Assembly: GCF_000515415.1 (NCBI RefSeq)
Contig: NZ_KI911783.1
Span: 846,501-910,500 of the forward strand
DNA from: Bradyrhizobium sp. WSM1417
Lineage (GTDB): Bacteria; Pseudomonadota; Alphaproteobacteria; Rhizobiales; Xanthobacteraceae
Length of the DNA: 64,000 bases
Reading direction: 5' to 3'
Positions 11,470-21,500 of this stretch are shown piece by piece (within the stretch, counting starts at the first letter, position 1; each line of letters starts with the position of its first letter). The notes beneath the pieces are model-generated. The model had not been told where the DNA came from. It was given only the letters and a program-made list of their open reading frames with translations, and made no database searches. The translations under genes and the position numbers were made by a program.

Positions 11470-11493
11470 CCAGAACTGTGGTTCTGGGTCTTT
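11470..11493 (+). terminator. Terminator after TIGR02300 gene
   Basis: CCAGAAC-TGTG-GTTCTGG is a perfect 7-bp hairpin followed by GTCTTT, eight bases after the stop. A second hairpin, CCGACGCG..CGCGTCGG at 11495-11520, follows before the tRNA. Confidence 0.7.
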
Positions 11494-11528
11494 CCCGACG
11501 CGTCGCCCAAGGCGCGTCGGACGGTTAA

Positions 11529-11601
<73 letters not shown>

Positions 11602-11604
<3 letters not shown>

Positions 11605-11712
11605 GCCTTCGCTGGCTTCGCCAGCTACGGCTCGGCAAGCCAGCTCCGCTCCATCGTAGCGAAGCTAGCGAAGGCTGCCGCGGCGTAGCCCGAAGGGCGA
11701 AGCCGGGCTTCA
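11602..11712. repeat. Dispersed palindromic repeat between tRNA-Ala and the GIY-YIG gene
   Basis: Outer arms CAGCCTTCGCTGGCTTCG and its near-complement CGAAGCTAGCGAAGGCTG (about 11660-11678) pair, and a second hairpin GCCCGAAGGGCGAAGCCGGGC follows. The first arm starts at the very end of the tRNA. Resembles repeats widespread in Bradyrhizobium-type genomes; family membership was not searched. Confidence 0.7.
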
Positions 11713-11762
11713 GCAGATCAGAAGCGGATGTAAGCTCTCCCTCGATAACCGGGGAGTGTGCT

Positions 11763-11999
11763 GTGAAGTACGTCTACATCCTTGAAAGCCTCGATTCCCT
11801 CCACTTCTATGTCGGGATTACCGACGATCTGCGCGCCCGACTGACAAAGCACAATGCTGGCGAGGTGCCCCACACCTCGAAATACGGGCCTTGGCGTCTC
11901 AAGACTTACGTTGCGTTCAGCAACGAGAAGCAAGCCGTAGCATTCGAGAAGTATCTGAAGTCAGCGTCCGGTCGCGCTTTCGCGAAGAAGCACCTCTAA
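11763..11999 (+). CDS. Small GIY-YIG nuclease-domain protein
   Basis: 78-aa single-domain protein. It has YVYILES (the GIY position), FYVGITDDLRARLTKHNAG (the YIG position plus the catalytic arginine in LRARL), and the glutamate in AVAFEKYLKS. This corresponds to the UvrC-like, YhbQ/SLX1-type small GIY-YIG family, whose cellular roles are mostly unknown. Start GTG at 11763 (VKYVYILE) matches family length; the open frame reads back through the repeat and the tRNA, which cannot be coding. It is preceded by a dispersed palindromic repeat and lies tail to tail with ohrR. Confidence 0.9.
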   Translation: MKYVYILESLDSLHFYVGITDDLRARLTKHNAGEVPHTSKYGPWRLKTYVAFSNEKQAVAFEKYLKSASGRAFAKKHL

Positions 12000-12002
12000 C
12001 CC

Positions 12003-12464
12003 CTACTCCCCGATCGCCGCATTCAACCGATCGCGCAACGCCACAATCTCGTCCTTCATCGCGACCAATTCCGAGACCGAGCAGTCCGATGCCGCCAGGA
12101 TCGATTGCGGCACGGCGCGCGCCTTGTCCTTCAGGGCGTGGCCCTGTGGGGTCAACGCGATCAGCACCTGACGTTCGTCCTCGCTCGAGCGGGTGCGCTT
12201 GACGAGATGGGCCGCCTCGAGCCGCTTGAGCAGCGGCGTCAGCGTGCCCGAATCCAGGTGCAGCTTCTCGCCGATGCTCTTCACCGGCACGTCGTCGCGC
12301 TCCCACAGCACCAGCATCACCAGATATTGCGGATAGGTCAGGCCGAGCCGGTCCAGCAGCGGCTTGTAGACGCGGTTGAAGGCATGCGCGGCCGAATAGA
12401 CCGCGAAGCAGATCTGGTTGTCGAGGCGCAGCGGCGCGTCCGCTGCCGAATGTTTCCGGGGCAT
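12003..12464 (-). CDS. ohrR: OhrR-type MarR family regulator
   Basis: Organic-hydroperoxide-sensing repressor, 153 aa. The peroxidatic cysteine is Cys19 in [12 protein letters not shown], followed by the tyrosines of the sensing pocket ([15 protein letters not shown]). The winged helix is [23 protein letters not shown] (here ...[11 protein letters not shown]). ATG at 12464 (MPRKHSAAD) is chosen; an upstream TTG/ATG extension would cover the operator region. Divergent from ohr across 150 bases holding AATTG/CAATT palindromes. One predicted cysteine only, apart from Cys in the DCSVSEL segment, so both one-Cys and two-Cys sensing are possible. Confidence 0.9.
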   Translation of the reverse strand: MPRKHSAADAPLRLDNQICFAVYSAAHAFNRVYKPLLDRLGLTYPQYLVMLVLWERDDVPVKSIGEKLHLDSGTLTPLLKRLEAAHLVKRTRSSEDERQVLIALTPQGHALKDKARAVPQSILAASDCSVSELVAMKDEIVALRDRLNAAIGE

Positions 12465-12513
12465 GGAGAATCTCACGAGGCTTTTCTCATTCTGGGGCCG
12501 GCCATCGCCACAT

Positions 12514-12575
12514 TCAATTGCGAACAATTAAATGTGAGACGCCGCAATTTCAATTGTGTGCAATCTAATTGTTTG
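12514..12575. promoter_or_regulatory. Candidate OhrR operators in the ohrR-ohr spacer
   Basis: AATTG-CGAA-CAATT at 12516-12529 and ATTG-TGTG-CAAT at 12553-12564, followed by a further AATTGTTTGC. Known OhrR sites are AT-rich palindromes built on CAATT; these lie exactly between the divergent genes. Binding is inferred. Confidence 0.65.
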
Positions 12576-12614
12576 CGATAAAGATCCTACCCACCCCAAC
12601 ACAGGGAGACGAGA

Positions 12615-13040
12615 ATGTCAGTGAACGTCCTCTACAAGACCAGCGCAAAGGCCACCGGCGGCCGCGACGGCCATGCCGCGACCCTCGATGGCGCGCTCGA
12701 CGTCAAGCTCACCACGCCGAAGGAGCTCGGCGGCGGCGGCGGCGCCGGCAACAATCCCGAGCAGCTGTTTGCGGCGGGCTATGCCGCCTGCTTCATCGGC
12801 GCGATGAAGTTCGTGTCCTCGCAGGGCGGGCCGAAGGTTCCGGCCGACGCCTCTGTGACTTCCACCGTCGGCATCGGCCCGCGCGCGGCCGGCGGCTTCG
12901 GTCTCGACATCGACCTTGCCGTCTCGCTGCCGGGCCTCGCCCGCGCGGAAGCCGAGGCGCTGGTCGAGAAGGCGCACCAGGTGTGCCCGTATTCCAACGC
13001 GACGCGCGGCAATGTCGACGTTCGCCTGACGGTCGTCTGA
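12615..13040 (+). CDS. ohr: Organic hydroperoxide resistance protein Ohr
   Basis: Thiol peroxidase that reduces organic hydroperoxides with lipoylated proteins as electron source. 141 aa, OsmC/Ohr fold. The catalytic pair is Cys59 (GYAACFIGA) and Cys124 ([13 protein letters not shown]), with Glu49 in [10 protein letters not shown] completing the site. Strong ribosome site GGGAG nine bases before ATG. Repressed in all likelihood by the divergent OhrR. A GC-rich hairpin follows at 13051-13089. Confidence 0.96.
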   Translation: MSVNVLYKTSAKATGGRDGHAATLDGALDVKLTTPKELGGGGGAGNNPEQLFAAGYAACFIGAMKFVSSQGGPKVPADASVTSTVGIGPRAAGGFGLDIDLAVSLPGLARAEAEALVEKAHQVCPYSNATRGNVDVRLTVV

Positions 13041-13050
13041 TCGGTTAGCT

Positions 13051-13089
13051 GAAGCGGCCGGCCCGGAATTCCCTCGGACCGGCCGCTTC
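13051..13089 (+). terminator. Hairpin after ohr
   Basis: GAAGCGGCCGG and CCGGCCGCTTC form an 11-bp perfect stem 10 bases after the ohr stop. No T-run follows, so termination is probable but not certain. Confidence 0.6.
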
Positions 13090-13215
13090 CCTCGATTTGC
13101 CATCCCACGGTATTGCGGCAACCGGCCTGCATGAGGCCCTACGCAGGAGGCCATTGCCGGCTCAGACGAACCTCGCTAGGCCTGTGATCAATATCGACAC
13201 AGGGGACGCGAAGGC

Positions 13216-14433
13216 ATGACTGAAGCCGCCAGTTCTGGAGCTGCCACGGGCGCAATGAGCGGCCTGCGCGTCATCGATCTCACGCGCGTGCTCGGCGGTC
13301 CCTATTGCACCCAGATCCTCGCCGACCACGGCGCCGACGTGATCAAGGTCGAGCCGCCCGCAGGCGACGAGGTGCGCGACTGGGGCCCTCCCTTCCACGA
13401 GGAGGACGCGGCCTATTTCATCGGCATCAACCGCAACAAGCGCTCGATCGGCCTCGACCTCGCCTCTGAGGGCGGCCGGACCGTGCTGCTCAAGATGCTG
13501 GAGAGCGCCGACGTCCTGATCGAGAATTTCAAGCCGGGCACGCTGGAGAAATGGGGCATCGGCAACGAGGTGTTGCGGGAGAAATTCCCACGCCTCGTGC
13601 ATTGCCGGATCTGCGGCTTCGGCGCCGACGGCCCGCGCGGCGGCAATCCCGGCTATGACGCCATCATCCAGGCCATGACCGGCATGATCGCGGCGACCGG
13701 CTCGCCCGAGAGCGGACCGATGCGCATCGGCGTGCCGCTGGTCGACATCGGCACCGGCCTCTATGCGGCGATCGGCATCCTGATGGCGCTGTCGGAGCGG
13801 CAGCGTTCGGGCCAAGGCCAATTCCTGGAGACCACGCTGTACGAGACCGGTCTCGCCATCATGTATCCGCACACCGCGAATTATTTCATGCATGGCAAGC
13901 CGCCGTCGCTCACCGGCAACGAGCATCCCAACCTCGTGCCCTATGCGATCTTCCCGACCAAGACCGACAACATCTTCATCGGCGTCGGCAATGACGGCAC
14001 CTTCCGCAAGCTCGCCAAGGAGATCGGCAAGCCCGAGCTCGGCACCGATCCGCGCTTTGCGCGCAACAAGGACCGCATCGCCAATCGCGAGGCACTGCGG
14101 GCCGAGCTCGCCGCCGTGTTCAGCCAGCACGAGGCCGAGCCGCTGTGCAATCGCCTGCTCGCCGCGGGCCTGCCCGCAGGGCCCGTGCAGAAGATCGACC
14201 AGGCGTTGACCAACCCGCACACGATCGCGCGCGGCGATATCATCGAGAAGGATTGGTACAAGGGCGTGGCATCCCCGATCCGGCTCGATCGCAGCAAGCC
14301 GAGCCTGCGGCGCCTGCCGCCGAAATTCAGCCAGCACGCAGCCGAGGTGTTGGGCGAGTTCGGCTACTCCAGGTCCGAGATCGACGCGATGGTCGAGCAG
14401 GGCACGGTCTGCGGACCCGAGCGCAAGCGCTGA
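13216..14433 (+). CDS. CaiB/BaiF family III CoA-transferase
   Basis: 405-aa enzyme that moves CoA between carboxylic acids; substrate unknown. Family marks: LRVIDLTRVLGGPYCTQ near the N-terminus, ADVIKVEPPAGDEVR, FKPGTLEKWG, and the catalytic aspartate at about residue 177 in VDIGTGLYAA. ATG at 13216 follows AGGGGACGCGAAGGC; an alternative ATG lies at 13255. It stands alone between ohr and the ugp operon, so context does not name a substrate. A second family III transferase occurs at 62198-63391. Confidence 0.9.
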   Translation: MTEAASSGAATGAMSGLRVIDLTRVLGGPYCTQILADHGADVIKVEPPAGDEVRDWGPPFHEEDAAYFIGINRNKRSIGLDLASEGGRTVLLKMLESADVLIENFKPGTLEKWGIGNEVLREKFPRLVHCRICGFGADGPRGGNPGYDAIIQAMTGMIAATGSPESGPMRIGVPLVDIGTGLYAAIGILMALSERQRSGQGQFLETTLYETGLAIMYPHTANYFMHGKPPSLTGNEHPNLVPYAIFPTKTDNIFIGVGNDGTFRKLAKEIGKPELGTDPRFARNKDRIANREALRAELAAVFSQHEAEPLCNRLLAAGLPAGPVQKIDQALTNPHTIARGDIIEKDWYKGVASPIRLDRSKPSLRRLPPKFSQHAAEVLGEFGYSRSEIDAMVEQGTVCGPERKR

Positions 14434-14849
14434 GATAAGACGAAGATCGAGCCTCACCGCAGGTGCGCTCCCTCGCCCGCTTGCGGGAGAGGGTTGGGGA
14501 GAGGGCGTCGCCGCAACGGGACAATCCCCAAGCGGAGAGAGCCCTCACCCGCGCCTTCGGCGCGACCTCTCCCGCAAACGGGAGAGGTGTTCGAGCCCGC
14601 AGCGGCATCGGCGATCTTCCACTGCCATTCCGCGATGACGTCCAATGCCGCACTGCGGTGCGGGCGCTCTGTGCGCCGCGAACGGAGGACGCCGCGCGCG
14701 CGGCATTCGCCTATTTGACAGCTTCCCTTTTCCAGCGCTTGCCGCTTTCGTTTCGGCCGCTTACACAGTCATGTGAACGTCATATGGCGCTGCTAGCGCA
14801 AGCGATCATTTTTGACGGCCCAAGAGAACGGCCAAGGGAGGTTTACTTG
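14434..14849. other. Gene-free spacer with ugp control region
   Basis: After the palindromic repeat at 14466-14588 I see no gene. TTGACA at 14715-14720 may be a -35 for ugpB, though no good -10 follows at 17 bases. AGGGAGG for ugpB is at about 14834-14841. Confidence 0.5.
14466..14588. repeat. CTCTCCCGC-type nested palindromic repeat
   Basis: Begins with CCCGCTTGCGGGAGAGGGTTGGGGAGAGGG and ends with its counterpart ending in CTCTCCCGCAAACGGGAGAGG (both quoted only as cores). The inner arm GCCCTCACCC carries a GCGCC/GGCGC hairpin. Same family as the elements at 46187, 48068, 51238, 51764 and 61083. Confidence 0.8.
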
Positions 14850-16166
14850 ATGGCTCTTAGACAGTTTGGAGCGGCTGCCGCTATTGCACTCACGGTAGGA
14901 CTATCGGCCTCGCCGGTCTTGGCCGCGACCGAAATCCAGTGGTGGCACGCGATGACCGGCGCCAACAACGACGTCATCGTCAAGCTCGCCAACGACTTCA
15001 ATGCCGCGCAGAGCGACTACAAGGTGATCCCGACCTACAAGGGCAACTACGCTGACACGATGAACGCGGGCATCGCGGCGTTCCGCGCCGGCAACGCGCC
15101 GCACATCATGCAGGTGTTCGAGGTCGGCACCGCCACCATGATGGCCGCGACCGGCGCTGTGAAGCCCGTCTACAAGCTGATGGCTGAGGCCGGCGAGAAG
15201 TTCGATCCCAAGATCTACCTGCCCGCCATCACCGGCTATTACTCGACTTCGAAGGGCGAGATGCTCTCGTTCCCCTTCAACTCGTCGTCGACCGTCATGT
15301 GGGTTAATCTCGACGAGCTGAAGAAGGCCAATGTCGCGATCCCAAAGACCTGGCCCGAAACGTTTGAGGCCGCCAAGAAGCTCCATGACAACGGTCATGC
15401 GACCTGCGGGTTCTCCAATTCCTGGGTCACCTGGGTCAATCTCGAGCAGCTCTCCGCCTGGCACAACATGCCGCTGTCGAGCAAGGCCAACGGCCTCGAC
15501 GGCTTCGACACCAAGCTCGAGTTCAATGGTCCGCTCCAGGTCAAGCATCTCGAGAAGCTGGTCGAGCTGCAGAAGGACAAGACCTACGACTATGCCGGCC
15601 GCACCAACACCGGCGAGGGCCGCTTCACCTCGGGCGAATGCCCGCTCTACCTGACGTCGTCGGCGTTCTTCGGCAACGTCAAGGCGCAGGCCAAGTTCGC
15701 CTTCACCGCGGTGCCGATGCCGTATTATCCCGACGTGAAGGGCGCGCCGCAGAACTCGATCATCGGCGGCGCTTCGCTGTGGGTGATGGGCGGCAAGTCG
15801 GCCGAGGAATACAAGGGCGTCGCGAAGTTCCTGACCTTCCTCTCGGACACCGATCGCCAGGTCTATATCCACAAGGCCTCGGGCTATCTGCCGATCACCA
15901 AGGCGGCCTACGCCAAGGCGAAGGAAGAAGGCTTCTACAAGGACCAGCCCTATCTCGAGACCCCGCTGCTCGAGCTGACCAACAAGGAGCCGACCGAAAA
16001 CTCCCGCGGCCTTCGCCTCGGCAACATGGTTCAGCTGCGAGACGTCTGGGCGGAAGAGATCGAGCAGGCGCTCGCCGGCAAGAAGACCGCCAAGCAGGCG
16101 CTGGATGCAGCCGTCGAGCGCGGCAATACCATGCTGCGTCAGTTTGAAAAGACCGCCGTCAAGTAA
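14850..16166 (+). CDS. ugpB: sn-glycerol-3-phosphate-type ABC transporter substrate-binding protein
   Basis: Periplasmic binding protein of an importer, 438 aa. A Sec signal peptide covers about residues 1-25 (MALRQFGAAAAIALTV..SPVLA-ATE). The mature protein opens with IQWWHAMTGANND, typical of UgpB, and contains FNSSSTVMWVN and NSWVTWVNLEQ ligand-site segments. ATG at 14850 has AGGGAGG directly upstream; the open frame reads back through the palindromic repeat and is not coding there. First of four genes ugpB-A-E-C. No glpQ/ugpQ follows, so the substrate assignment is by family only. Confidence 0.92.
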   Translation: MALRQFGAAAAIALTVGLSASPVLAATEIQWWHAMTGANNDVIVKLANDFNAAQSDYKVIPTYKGNYADTMNAGIAAFRAGNAPHIMQVFEVGTATMMAATGAVKPVYKLMAEAGEKFDPKIYLPAITGYYSTSKGEMLSFPFNSSSTVMWVNLDELKKANVAIPKTWPETFEAAKKLHDNGHATCGFSNSWVTWVNLEQLSAWHNMPLSSKANGLDGFDTKLEFNGPLQVKHLEKLVELQKDKTYDYAGRTNTGEGRFTSGECPLYLTSSAFFGNVKAQAKFAFTAVPMPYYPDVKGAPQNSIIGGASLWVMGGKSAEEYKGVAKFLTFLSDTDRQVYIHKASGYLPITKAAYAKAKEEGFYKDQPYLETPLLELTNKEPTENSRGLRLGNMVQLRDVWAEEIEQALAGKKTAKQALDAAVERGNTMLRQFEKTAVK

Positions 16167-16214
16167 GGCGATCAGCGGCAGGCCGATCATCTCGGCCTGC
16201 CGCTCCGGGGCATC

Positions 16215-17096
16215 ATGCAAAAGCAAGCCATTTTCCAATCAAAGCTGTTGCCATACGCGCTCGTTGCGCCGCAGCTCGCCATTGTCCTGATATTCTTCTA
16301 CTGGCCGGCCCTGCAGGCCGTGATCCAGTCCTTCCTGCAGCAGGACGCCTTCGGTCTGTCGACCACCTTCGTCTGGTTCGAAAATTACATCGAGCTGTTC
16401 GGGGATACCGCCTATTTCGAGGCGATCGTCCGAACGTTCTTCTTCTCGTTCGCGATCGCCGTCTCGTCGCTGTCCTTCGCGCTGCTGCTCGCCGTGATGG
16501 CGGACAAGCCGCTGCGTGGCTCGATGCTCTACCGCACGCTCCTGATCTGGCCCTATGCGGTGGCGCCGCCCGTGGTCGGCGTGCTCTGGATCTTCATGCT
16601 GCATCCCTCGCTCGGCGTGCTCTCGCGCTATCTGCGCAACATGGGCATCGACTGGAATCCGCTGCTCGACGGCGACCAGGCCGCGGCGCTGATCATCCTC
16701 GCCGCCGCGTGGAAGCAGATCTCCTATAATTTCCTGTTCTTCCTCGCCGGCCTGCAGGCGATCCCGAAGAGCGTGTTCGAGGCCGCCGCGATCGACGGTG
16801 CCCGTCCGATGCGGCGGTTCTGGACCGTGACCTTCCCGCTGCTGTCGCCGACCATCTTCTTCCTGCTGGTGGTCAACATCGTCTACGCCTTCTTCGACAC
16901 GTTCGGCATCATCGACACCATGACCCGCGGCGGTCCCGGAACGTCGACGGTCACGCTGGTCTACAAGGTCTATTCCGACGGCTTGCTCGGCGGCAATCTC
17001 GGCAGCTCGGCGGCGCAGTCGGTCATCCTGATGGTCATGGTCATCGTGCTCACCGGAATCCAGTTCCGCTTCGTCGAACGCAAGGTGACCTACTGA
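16215..17096 (+). CDS. ugpA: ugp-type ABC transporter permease A
   Basis: Inner-membrane permease, 293 aa, six predicted transmembrane segments; the first is [20 protein letters not shown]. The cytoplasmic EAA loop for contact with UgpC is [21 protein letters not shown] (core EAAAIDGA). Follows ugpB after 48 bases. Its TGA shares one base with the ATG of ugpE. Confidence 0.95.
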   Translation: MQKQAIFQSKLLPYALVAPQLAIVLIFFYWPALQAVIQSFLQQDAFGLSTTFVWFENYIELFGDTAYFEAIVRTFFFSFAIAVSSLSFALLLAVMADKPLRGSMLYRTLLIWPYAVAPPVVGVLWIFMLHPSLGVLSRYLRNMGIDWNPLLDGDQAAALIILAAAWKQISYNFLFFLAGLQAIPKSVFEAAAIDGARPMRRFWTVTFPLLSPTIFFLLVVNIVYAFFDTFGIIDTMTRGGPGTSTVTLVYKVYSDGLLGGNLGSSAAQSVILMVMVIVLTGIQFRFVERKVTY

Positions 17097-17944
17097 TGGT
17101 CGAGGAAGAGGGCTTCCGGCGCTACATCGCCCACATCATCCTCTGGATCGGGATCGCGGTCGTCGCCTTCCCAGTCTACATCGCGTTCGTCGCCTCGACC
17201 CAGGACAACGCGCTGATCGCCAACGGGCAGATGTCGCTGCTGCCGGGCGGTCATTTCTTCGAGGTCTACTACCAGACCATTTTCGTCGGCACGAGCGGAT
17301 CGACCCGCGAGCCCGTCGGCAACATGATGCTGAACTCGCTGGTGATGGCGCTGCTGATCGCGGTCGGCAAGATCGCGATCTCGATCATCTCCGCCTATGC
17401 GATCGTCTATTTCCGCTTCCCGTTCCGGATGCCGATCTTCTGGATCATCTTCATCACCCTGATGCTGCCGGTCGAGGTGCGCATCTATCCGACCTACAAG
17501 ATCGTCGCCGATCTGCACATGCTCGACAGTTATGCGGGCCTGTCGCTGCCGCTCATCGCCTCGGCCACCGCGACGCTGCTGTTCCGCCAGTTCTTCATGA
17601 CGGTGCCGGACGAGCTGCTGGAGGCCTCGCGCATCGACGGCGCCGGCCCCTTGCGCTTCTTCTGGGACACGCTGCTGCCGCTGTCGCGCACCAACATGGC
17701 GGCGCTGTTCGTGATCCTCTTCATCCTCGGCTGGAATCAATATCTCTGGCCGCTGCTGATCACCACCCGCGACGACATGCAGACCATCCAGGTCGGCATC
17801 CGCAAGATGATCACCACCACCGACGCGCTGACCGAATGGCCGATCGTGATGGCGACCGCCGTGCTTGCGATGCTGCCGCCGGTGTTCGTCGTCGTCGTGA
17901 TGCAGAAATTGTTCGTGCGCGGACTCGTGGAGACGGAAAAGTAA
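17096..17944 (+). CDS. ugpE: ugp-type ABC transporter permease E
   Basis: Second inner-membrane permease, 282 aa, six hydrophobic segments. EAA loop [18 protein letters not shown]. The start ATG overlaps the ugpA stop by one base (TGATG), so the permeases are made in coupled amounts. Ends five bases before ugpC. Confidence 0.95.
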   Translation: MVEEEGFRRYIAHIILWIGIAVVAFPVYIAFVASTQDNALIANGQMSLLPGGHFFEVYYQTIFVGTSGSTREPVGNMMLNSLVMALLIAVGKIAISIISAYAIVYFRFPFRMPIFWIIFITLMLPVEVRIYPTYKIVADLHMLDSYAGLSLPLIASATATLLFRQFFMTVPDELLEASRIDGAGPLRFFWDTLLPLSRTNMAALFVILFILGWNQYLWPLLITTRDDMQTIQVGIRKMITTTDALTEWPIVMATAVLAMLPPVFVVVVMQKLFVRGLVETEK

Positions 17945-17949
17945 ATCCC

Positions 17950-19029
<1,080 letters not shown>

Positions 19030-19059
19030 CCGGTTCCACGGGGCCGTCGTCAAAAAACG

Positions 19060-19100
19060 CGAAAACAACCCCATGCACAGTAGAAGGGGGTTTGTTTTCG
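19060..19100. repeat. Long hairpin after ugpC
   Basis: CGAAAACAACCCC (19060-19072) pairs with GGGGGTTTGTTTTCG (19086-19100) with one bulge. Could end the ugp transcript, or be a dispersed element; both fit. Confidence 0.65.
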
Positions 19101-19227
19101 TTGAGAAAAATCGCGCCGCAAATTAGTCGTGCCGCGCTTGTCGCAGGCGTTTCGCGCCATGACGGCAAGTCAGCCTTTGTGCATGGCAGAGCGGGTGAGC
19201 TGCCAATCCACAGCCCCCGGCTACGTC

Positions 19228-19256
19228 CTTGAACCCACACGCGGATATGCCCATAT
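19228..19256 (+). promoter_or_regulatory. Sigma-32 (RpoH)-type promoter for the small heat-shock gene
   Basis: CTTGAAC at 19228-19234, 15-base spacer, CCCATAT at 19250-19256. This matches the heat-shock consensus CTTGAAA-N13-17-CCCATNT closely. Predicted start near 19263 gives a leader of about 60 bases. Confidence 0.8.
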
Positions 19257-19265
19257 TGCTGATCA

Positions 19266-19323
19266 AGGGGTGCCTGTACGGGCCCTGATGCACCAAAGTC
19301 GCTTCGAGAGGACTTTGTAAACT
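19266..19323 (+). promoter_or_regulatory. ROSE-like RNA thermometer in the hsp leader
   Basis: The last hairpin pairs CAAAGTC (19294-19300) with GACTTTG (19311-19317); a bulged G at 19301 is followed by CTT pairing with GAG, so the whole Shine-Dalgarno GAGAGGA is sequestered. TCGCT opposite the SD fits the ROSE consensus UYGCU. A GGTGC/GCACC hairpin precedes it. ROSE elements melt on heat and release translation; here this is predicted from sequence. Confidence 0.82.
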
Positions 19324-19749
19324 ATGTCTCGTGTTCCCACGCTTTCCAGTCCGTTCCTTCTGGGCTTCGACGAGATCGAGCGCGTGCTCGATCGGGTCGT
19401 CAAAGGCGCCGACGGTTACCCTCCTTACAATATCGAGAGGTGCGACCGGTCGGAGGGCCAGCCGGAGCGTTTGCGAATCACGCTGGCGGTCGCCGGATTC
19501 ACCCGCGACCAACTCGATGTAACCATTGAGGAAAACCAGCTCGTCATTCGCGGGCGGCAGCAGGACGACAAGACCCGGCAATACATCCATCGCGGCATCG
19601 CCGCGCGCCACTTCCAGCGCACCTTCGTGCTGGCGGAGGGGATGCTGGTGCTGGGTGCGGATCTGAAGAACGGATTGCTGGCGATCGATCTTGCCCGGCC
19701 GGAACCGGAGAGGATCGTTAAGACAATCGCTATCAATGAGCACGAATAA
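19324..19749 (+). CDS. Small heat-shock protein, Hsp20/alpha-crystallin family
   Basis: ATP-independent chaperone, 141 aa, forming oligomers that hold unfolding proteins. The alpha-crystallin domain runs from about YNIERCD (residue 35) to LARPEPERI, with LAVAGFTRDQLDVTIEENQLVI typical of class A rhizobial sHsps (quoted core LAVAGF). ATG at 19324 follows the GAGAGGA of the ROSE hairpin. It is preceded by an RpoH-like promoter. A DUF1150 gene follows after 51 bases, the usual neighbour. Confidence 0.95.
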   Translation: MSRVPTLSSPFLLGFDEIERVLDRVVKGADGYPPYNIERCDRSEGQPERLRITLAVAGFTRDQLDVTIEENQLVIRGRQQDDKTRQYIHRGIAARHFQRTFVLAEGMLVLGADLKNGLLAIDLARPEPERIVKTIAINEHE

Positions 19750-19800
19750 TGGAACGAGTAGCGGACTCGACCGCTTAGTTTCTGTGAAGGAGTCGAGACC

Positions 19801-20073
19801 ATGAGTGAAGGTCACGTTGCGTTCGAATACGAAGCCAAAAACGTCTCGCCGGAGACGCTGGCAACCCTCGGCGAAGGCCATATCGCCTATGTGAAGCAGA
19901 TCCGCTCCGAGGATGTGCCGGGCCTGTTTCCCGAAGCGCCGAAGATCGCGCCGGGCCTCAAGCTCTTCGCGCTCCACGCCGCCGACGGCACGCCGATCAT
20001 GCTGACCGACAGCCGCGAAGCCGCCATCGCCAACGCCTGGAGCAACGAGCTGCAAGCGGTGAGCGTGCACTGA
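19801..20073 (+). CDS. DUF1150 family protein
   Basis: 90-aa cytoplasmic protein of unknown function, conserved next to small heat-shock genes in rhizobia. Family marks: LGEGHIAYVKQIRSEDV and GLKLFALHAADGTPI, then LTDSREAAIANAW. Good ribosome site GAAGGAG nine bases before ATG. A strong terminator at 20112-20148 ends the heat-shock unit. Linkage suggests a role in the stress response, but nothing in the sequence shows one. Confidence 0.88.
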   Translation: MSEGHVAFEYEAKNVSPETLATLGEGHIAYVKQIRSEDVPGLFPEAPKIAPGLKLFALHAADGTPIMLTDSREAAIANAWSNELQAVSVH

Positions 20074-20111
20074 GCACGCGCACGTCGCACGTCGCACGAA
20101 TAGAGTTTCAA

Positions 20112-20148
20112 GCGGGCATGCCTTCGCAGGAAGGCGTGCCCGTTTTTA
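20112..20148 (+). terminator. Rho-independent terminator after DUF1150 gene
   Basis: CGGGCATGCCTT and AAGGCGTGCCCG form a 12-bp stem (one G-T) with a six-base loop and are followed by TTTTTATT. Confidence 0.9.
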
Positions 20149-20168
20149 TTCGGCTGATGAAGTTTCCA

Positions 20169-20258
20169 CGTCATCACTGCGAGCGCAGCGAAGCAACCCA
20201 GGATCTTCCCGTGGAGGCAGTCTGGATTGCTTCGTCGCAAGAGCTCCTCGCAATGACG
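20169..20258. repeat. CGTCATTGCGAGCGCAGCGAAGCAA-type dispersed repeat
   Basis: Arms CGTCATCACTGCGAG at the left and CTCCTCGCAATGACG at the right are inverted, with the inner arms GCGAAGCAA and TTGCTTCGTCGC. Familiar repeat type in alphaproteobacteria and others, between two convergent genes. Confidence 0.75.
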
Positions 20259-20283
20259 GAGTCGAGAGCGCGCGGCTCCGCCA

Positions 20284-21396
20284 TCACTTCACAAAGCCAA
20301 GTCCTTCGCGCGCCGTGTCCACGGCCCATTTGTCGCTCAGTGGCAGCGCGAGCACGCTGTTGAAATCCGCGCGCGCATGTTTTGGGTCGGACATCATCAT
20401 GTAGAGGAGAGCGCGGTTGACCAGGGCGAGCTGGCTTTTCGGATCGAGCCTGATCGCCTCGTTGTAGTCGGCGAGCGCGCGATCGTGCTGTCCCATGTCC
20501 CGAAACAGACCGCCGCGACTGCTGTAGGCTCCCGAATTCTCCGGCCGTAATCGGATCACTTCGTCGAAATCGGCAAGGGCGCGTTTGTCGTCGCCCTTCC
20601 TGTGCAGGACGACGCCGCGAACGAGATAGGCCTTCTCGAAAGACGGCGTAATCCTGGTAACTTCATCCAGCTCCCGGATCGTGTTGTCGGCATCATCCTT
20701 CTTCAGGAACACCATGGCCCGGCAATAGTGGCCGCCGGCCCTTCCGGGCTCGAGGCGGACGGCGCTGTCGCAGTCGTCCAGAGCGGCATCGATCTCGCCC
20801 TTGTTGAGGCGAACGGTGCTTCGCAACTCGTAGGGCCAGGCGGCGGCCGGATTGCGTTGCATCGCCTCGCTGTAATCGGCGACGGCGTGATCGGTGTCGC
20901 CCTTCGCTGCATACACCTCCCCTCGCATGACGAGCGCGCGGTAAGCCTGCTTGGGGCTGCGTTCCATGGCCTCGGTGAAGCCGGCGATCGCGCGATCGAA
21001 ATCGCCCCTGCTGAAATACGCCTCGGCGCGCGAGGTGTAGGACGCCCCATAATTTGGGTCGAGGCGAATGGCCTCGTTGTAGTCGATCATGGCGTGATCG
21101 CGATCGCCTTTGGCAGAATAGGCGCGCCCGCGGCAGTGATAGGCCCGCCCGAAATTCGGATCGATCCGGATCGCGGCGCCGCAATCCTCGAAGGCGCGAT
21201 TCCAGTCGTGCTTGATGTAGTAGGCTTCGCCGCGGAGCTCGTAAGCGACCGCATTGGTCGCATCGGCTGCAATGATCTCGGTCTTCTCCGCGATGACGCG
21301 GTCGTTGGACGCCTCGTCGGCGCGGGCCACGGCGGTGGCGACAATGGTGATGGAGCAAAGCAGACCAAAAACTCGGCCGATCGAACCGCAAATCAT
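20284..21396 (-). CDS. Exported TPR-repeat protein
   Basis: About 370 aa. A signal peptide spans roughly residues 1-26 (MICGSIGRVFGLLCSITI..AVARADEAS). The rest is a chain of about nine or ten 34-residue TPR units with the recurrent YNEAIRLDPN and AYYIRG/AYSAKGD-type consensus. TPR solenoids bind other proteins; partner and function are unknown. ATG at 21396 is preferred over an upstream TTG at 21459 because the signal peptide then starts correctly. Convergent with the DUF1150 gene, upstream neighbour is a ptsN fragment. Confidence 0.85.
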   Translation of the reverse strand: MICGSIGRVFGLLCSITIVATAVARADEASNDRVIAEKTEIIAADATNAVAYELRGEAYYIKHDWNRAFEDCGAAIRIDPNFGRAYHCRGRAYSAKGDRDHAMIDYNEAIRLDPNYGASYTSRAEAYFSRGDFDRAIAGFTEAMERSPKQAYRALVMRGEVYAAKGDTDHAVADYSEAMQRNPAAAWPYELRSTVRLNKGEIDAALDDCDSAVRLEPGRAGGHYCRAMVFLKKDDADNTIRELDEVTRITPSFEKAYLVRGVVLHRKGDDKRALADFDEVIRLRPENSGAYSSRGGLFRDMGQHDRALADYNEAIRLDPKSQLALVNRALLYMMMSDPKHARADFNSVLALPLSDKWAVDTAREGLGFVK

Positions 21397-21500
21397 CTCG
21401 CAAAATCCCCGCGCCGAAACCGTGCCGGAGACGAAATATCGCAGCACCCGGCTGCCCAATAAGTCGCAGACGGCGCTGCGTCGGTTCGAGAGAGAAAGGG

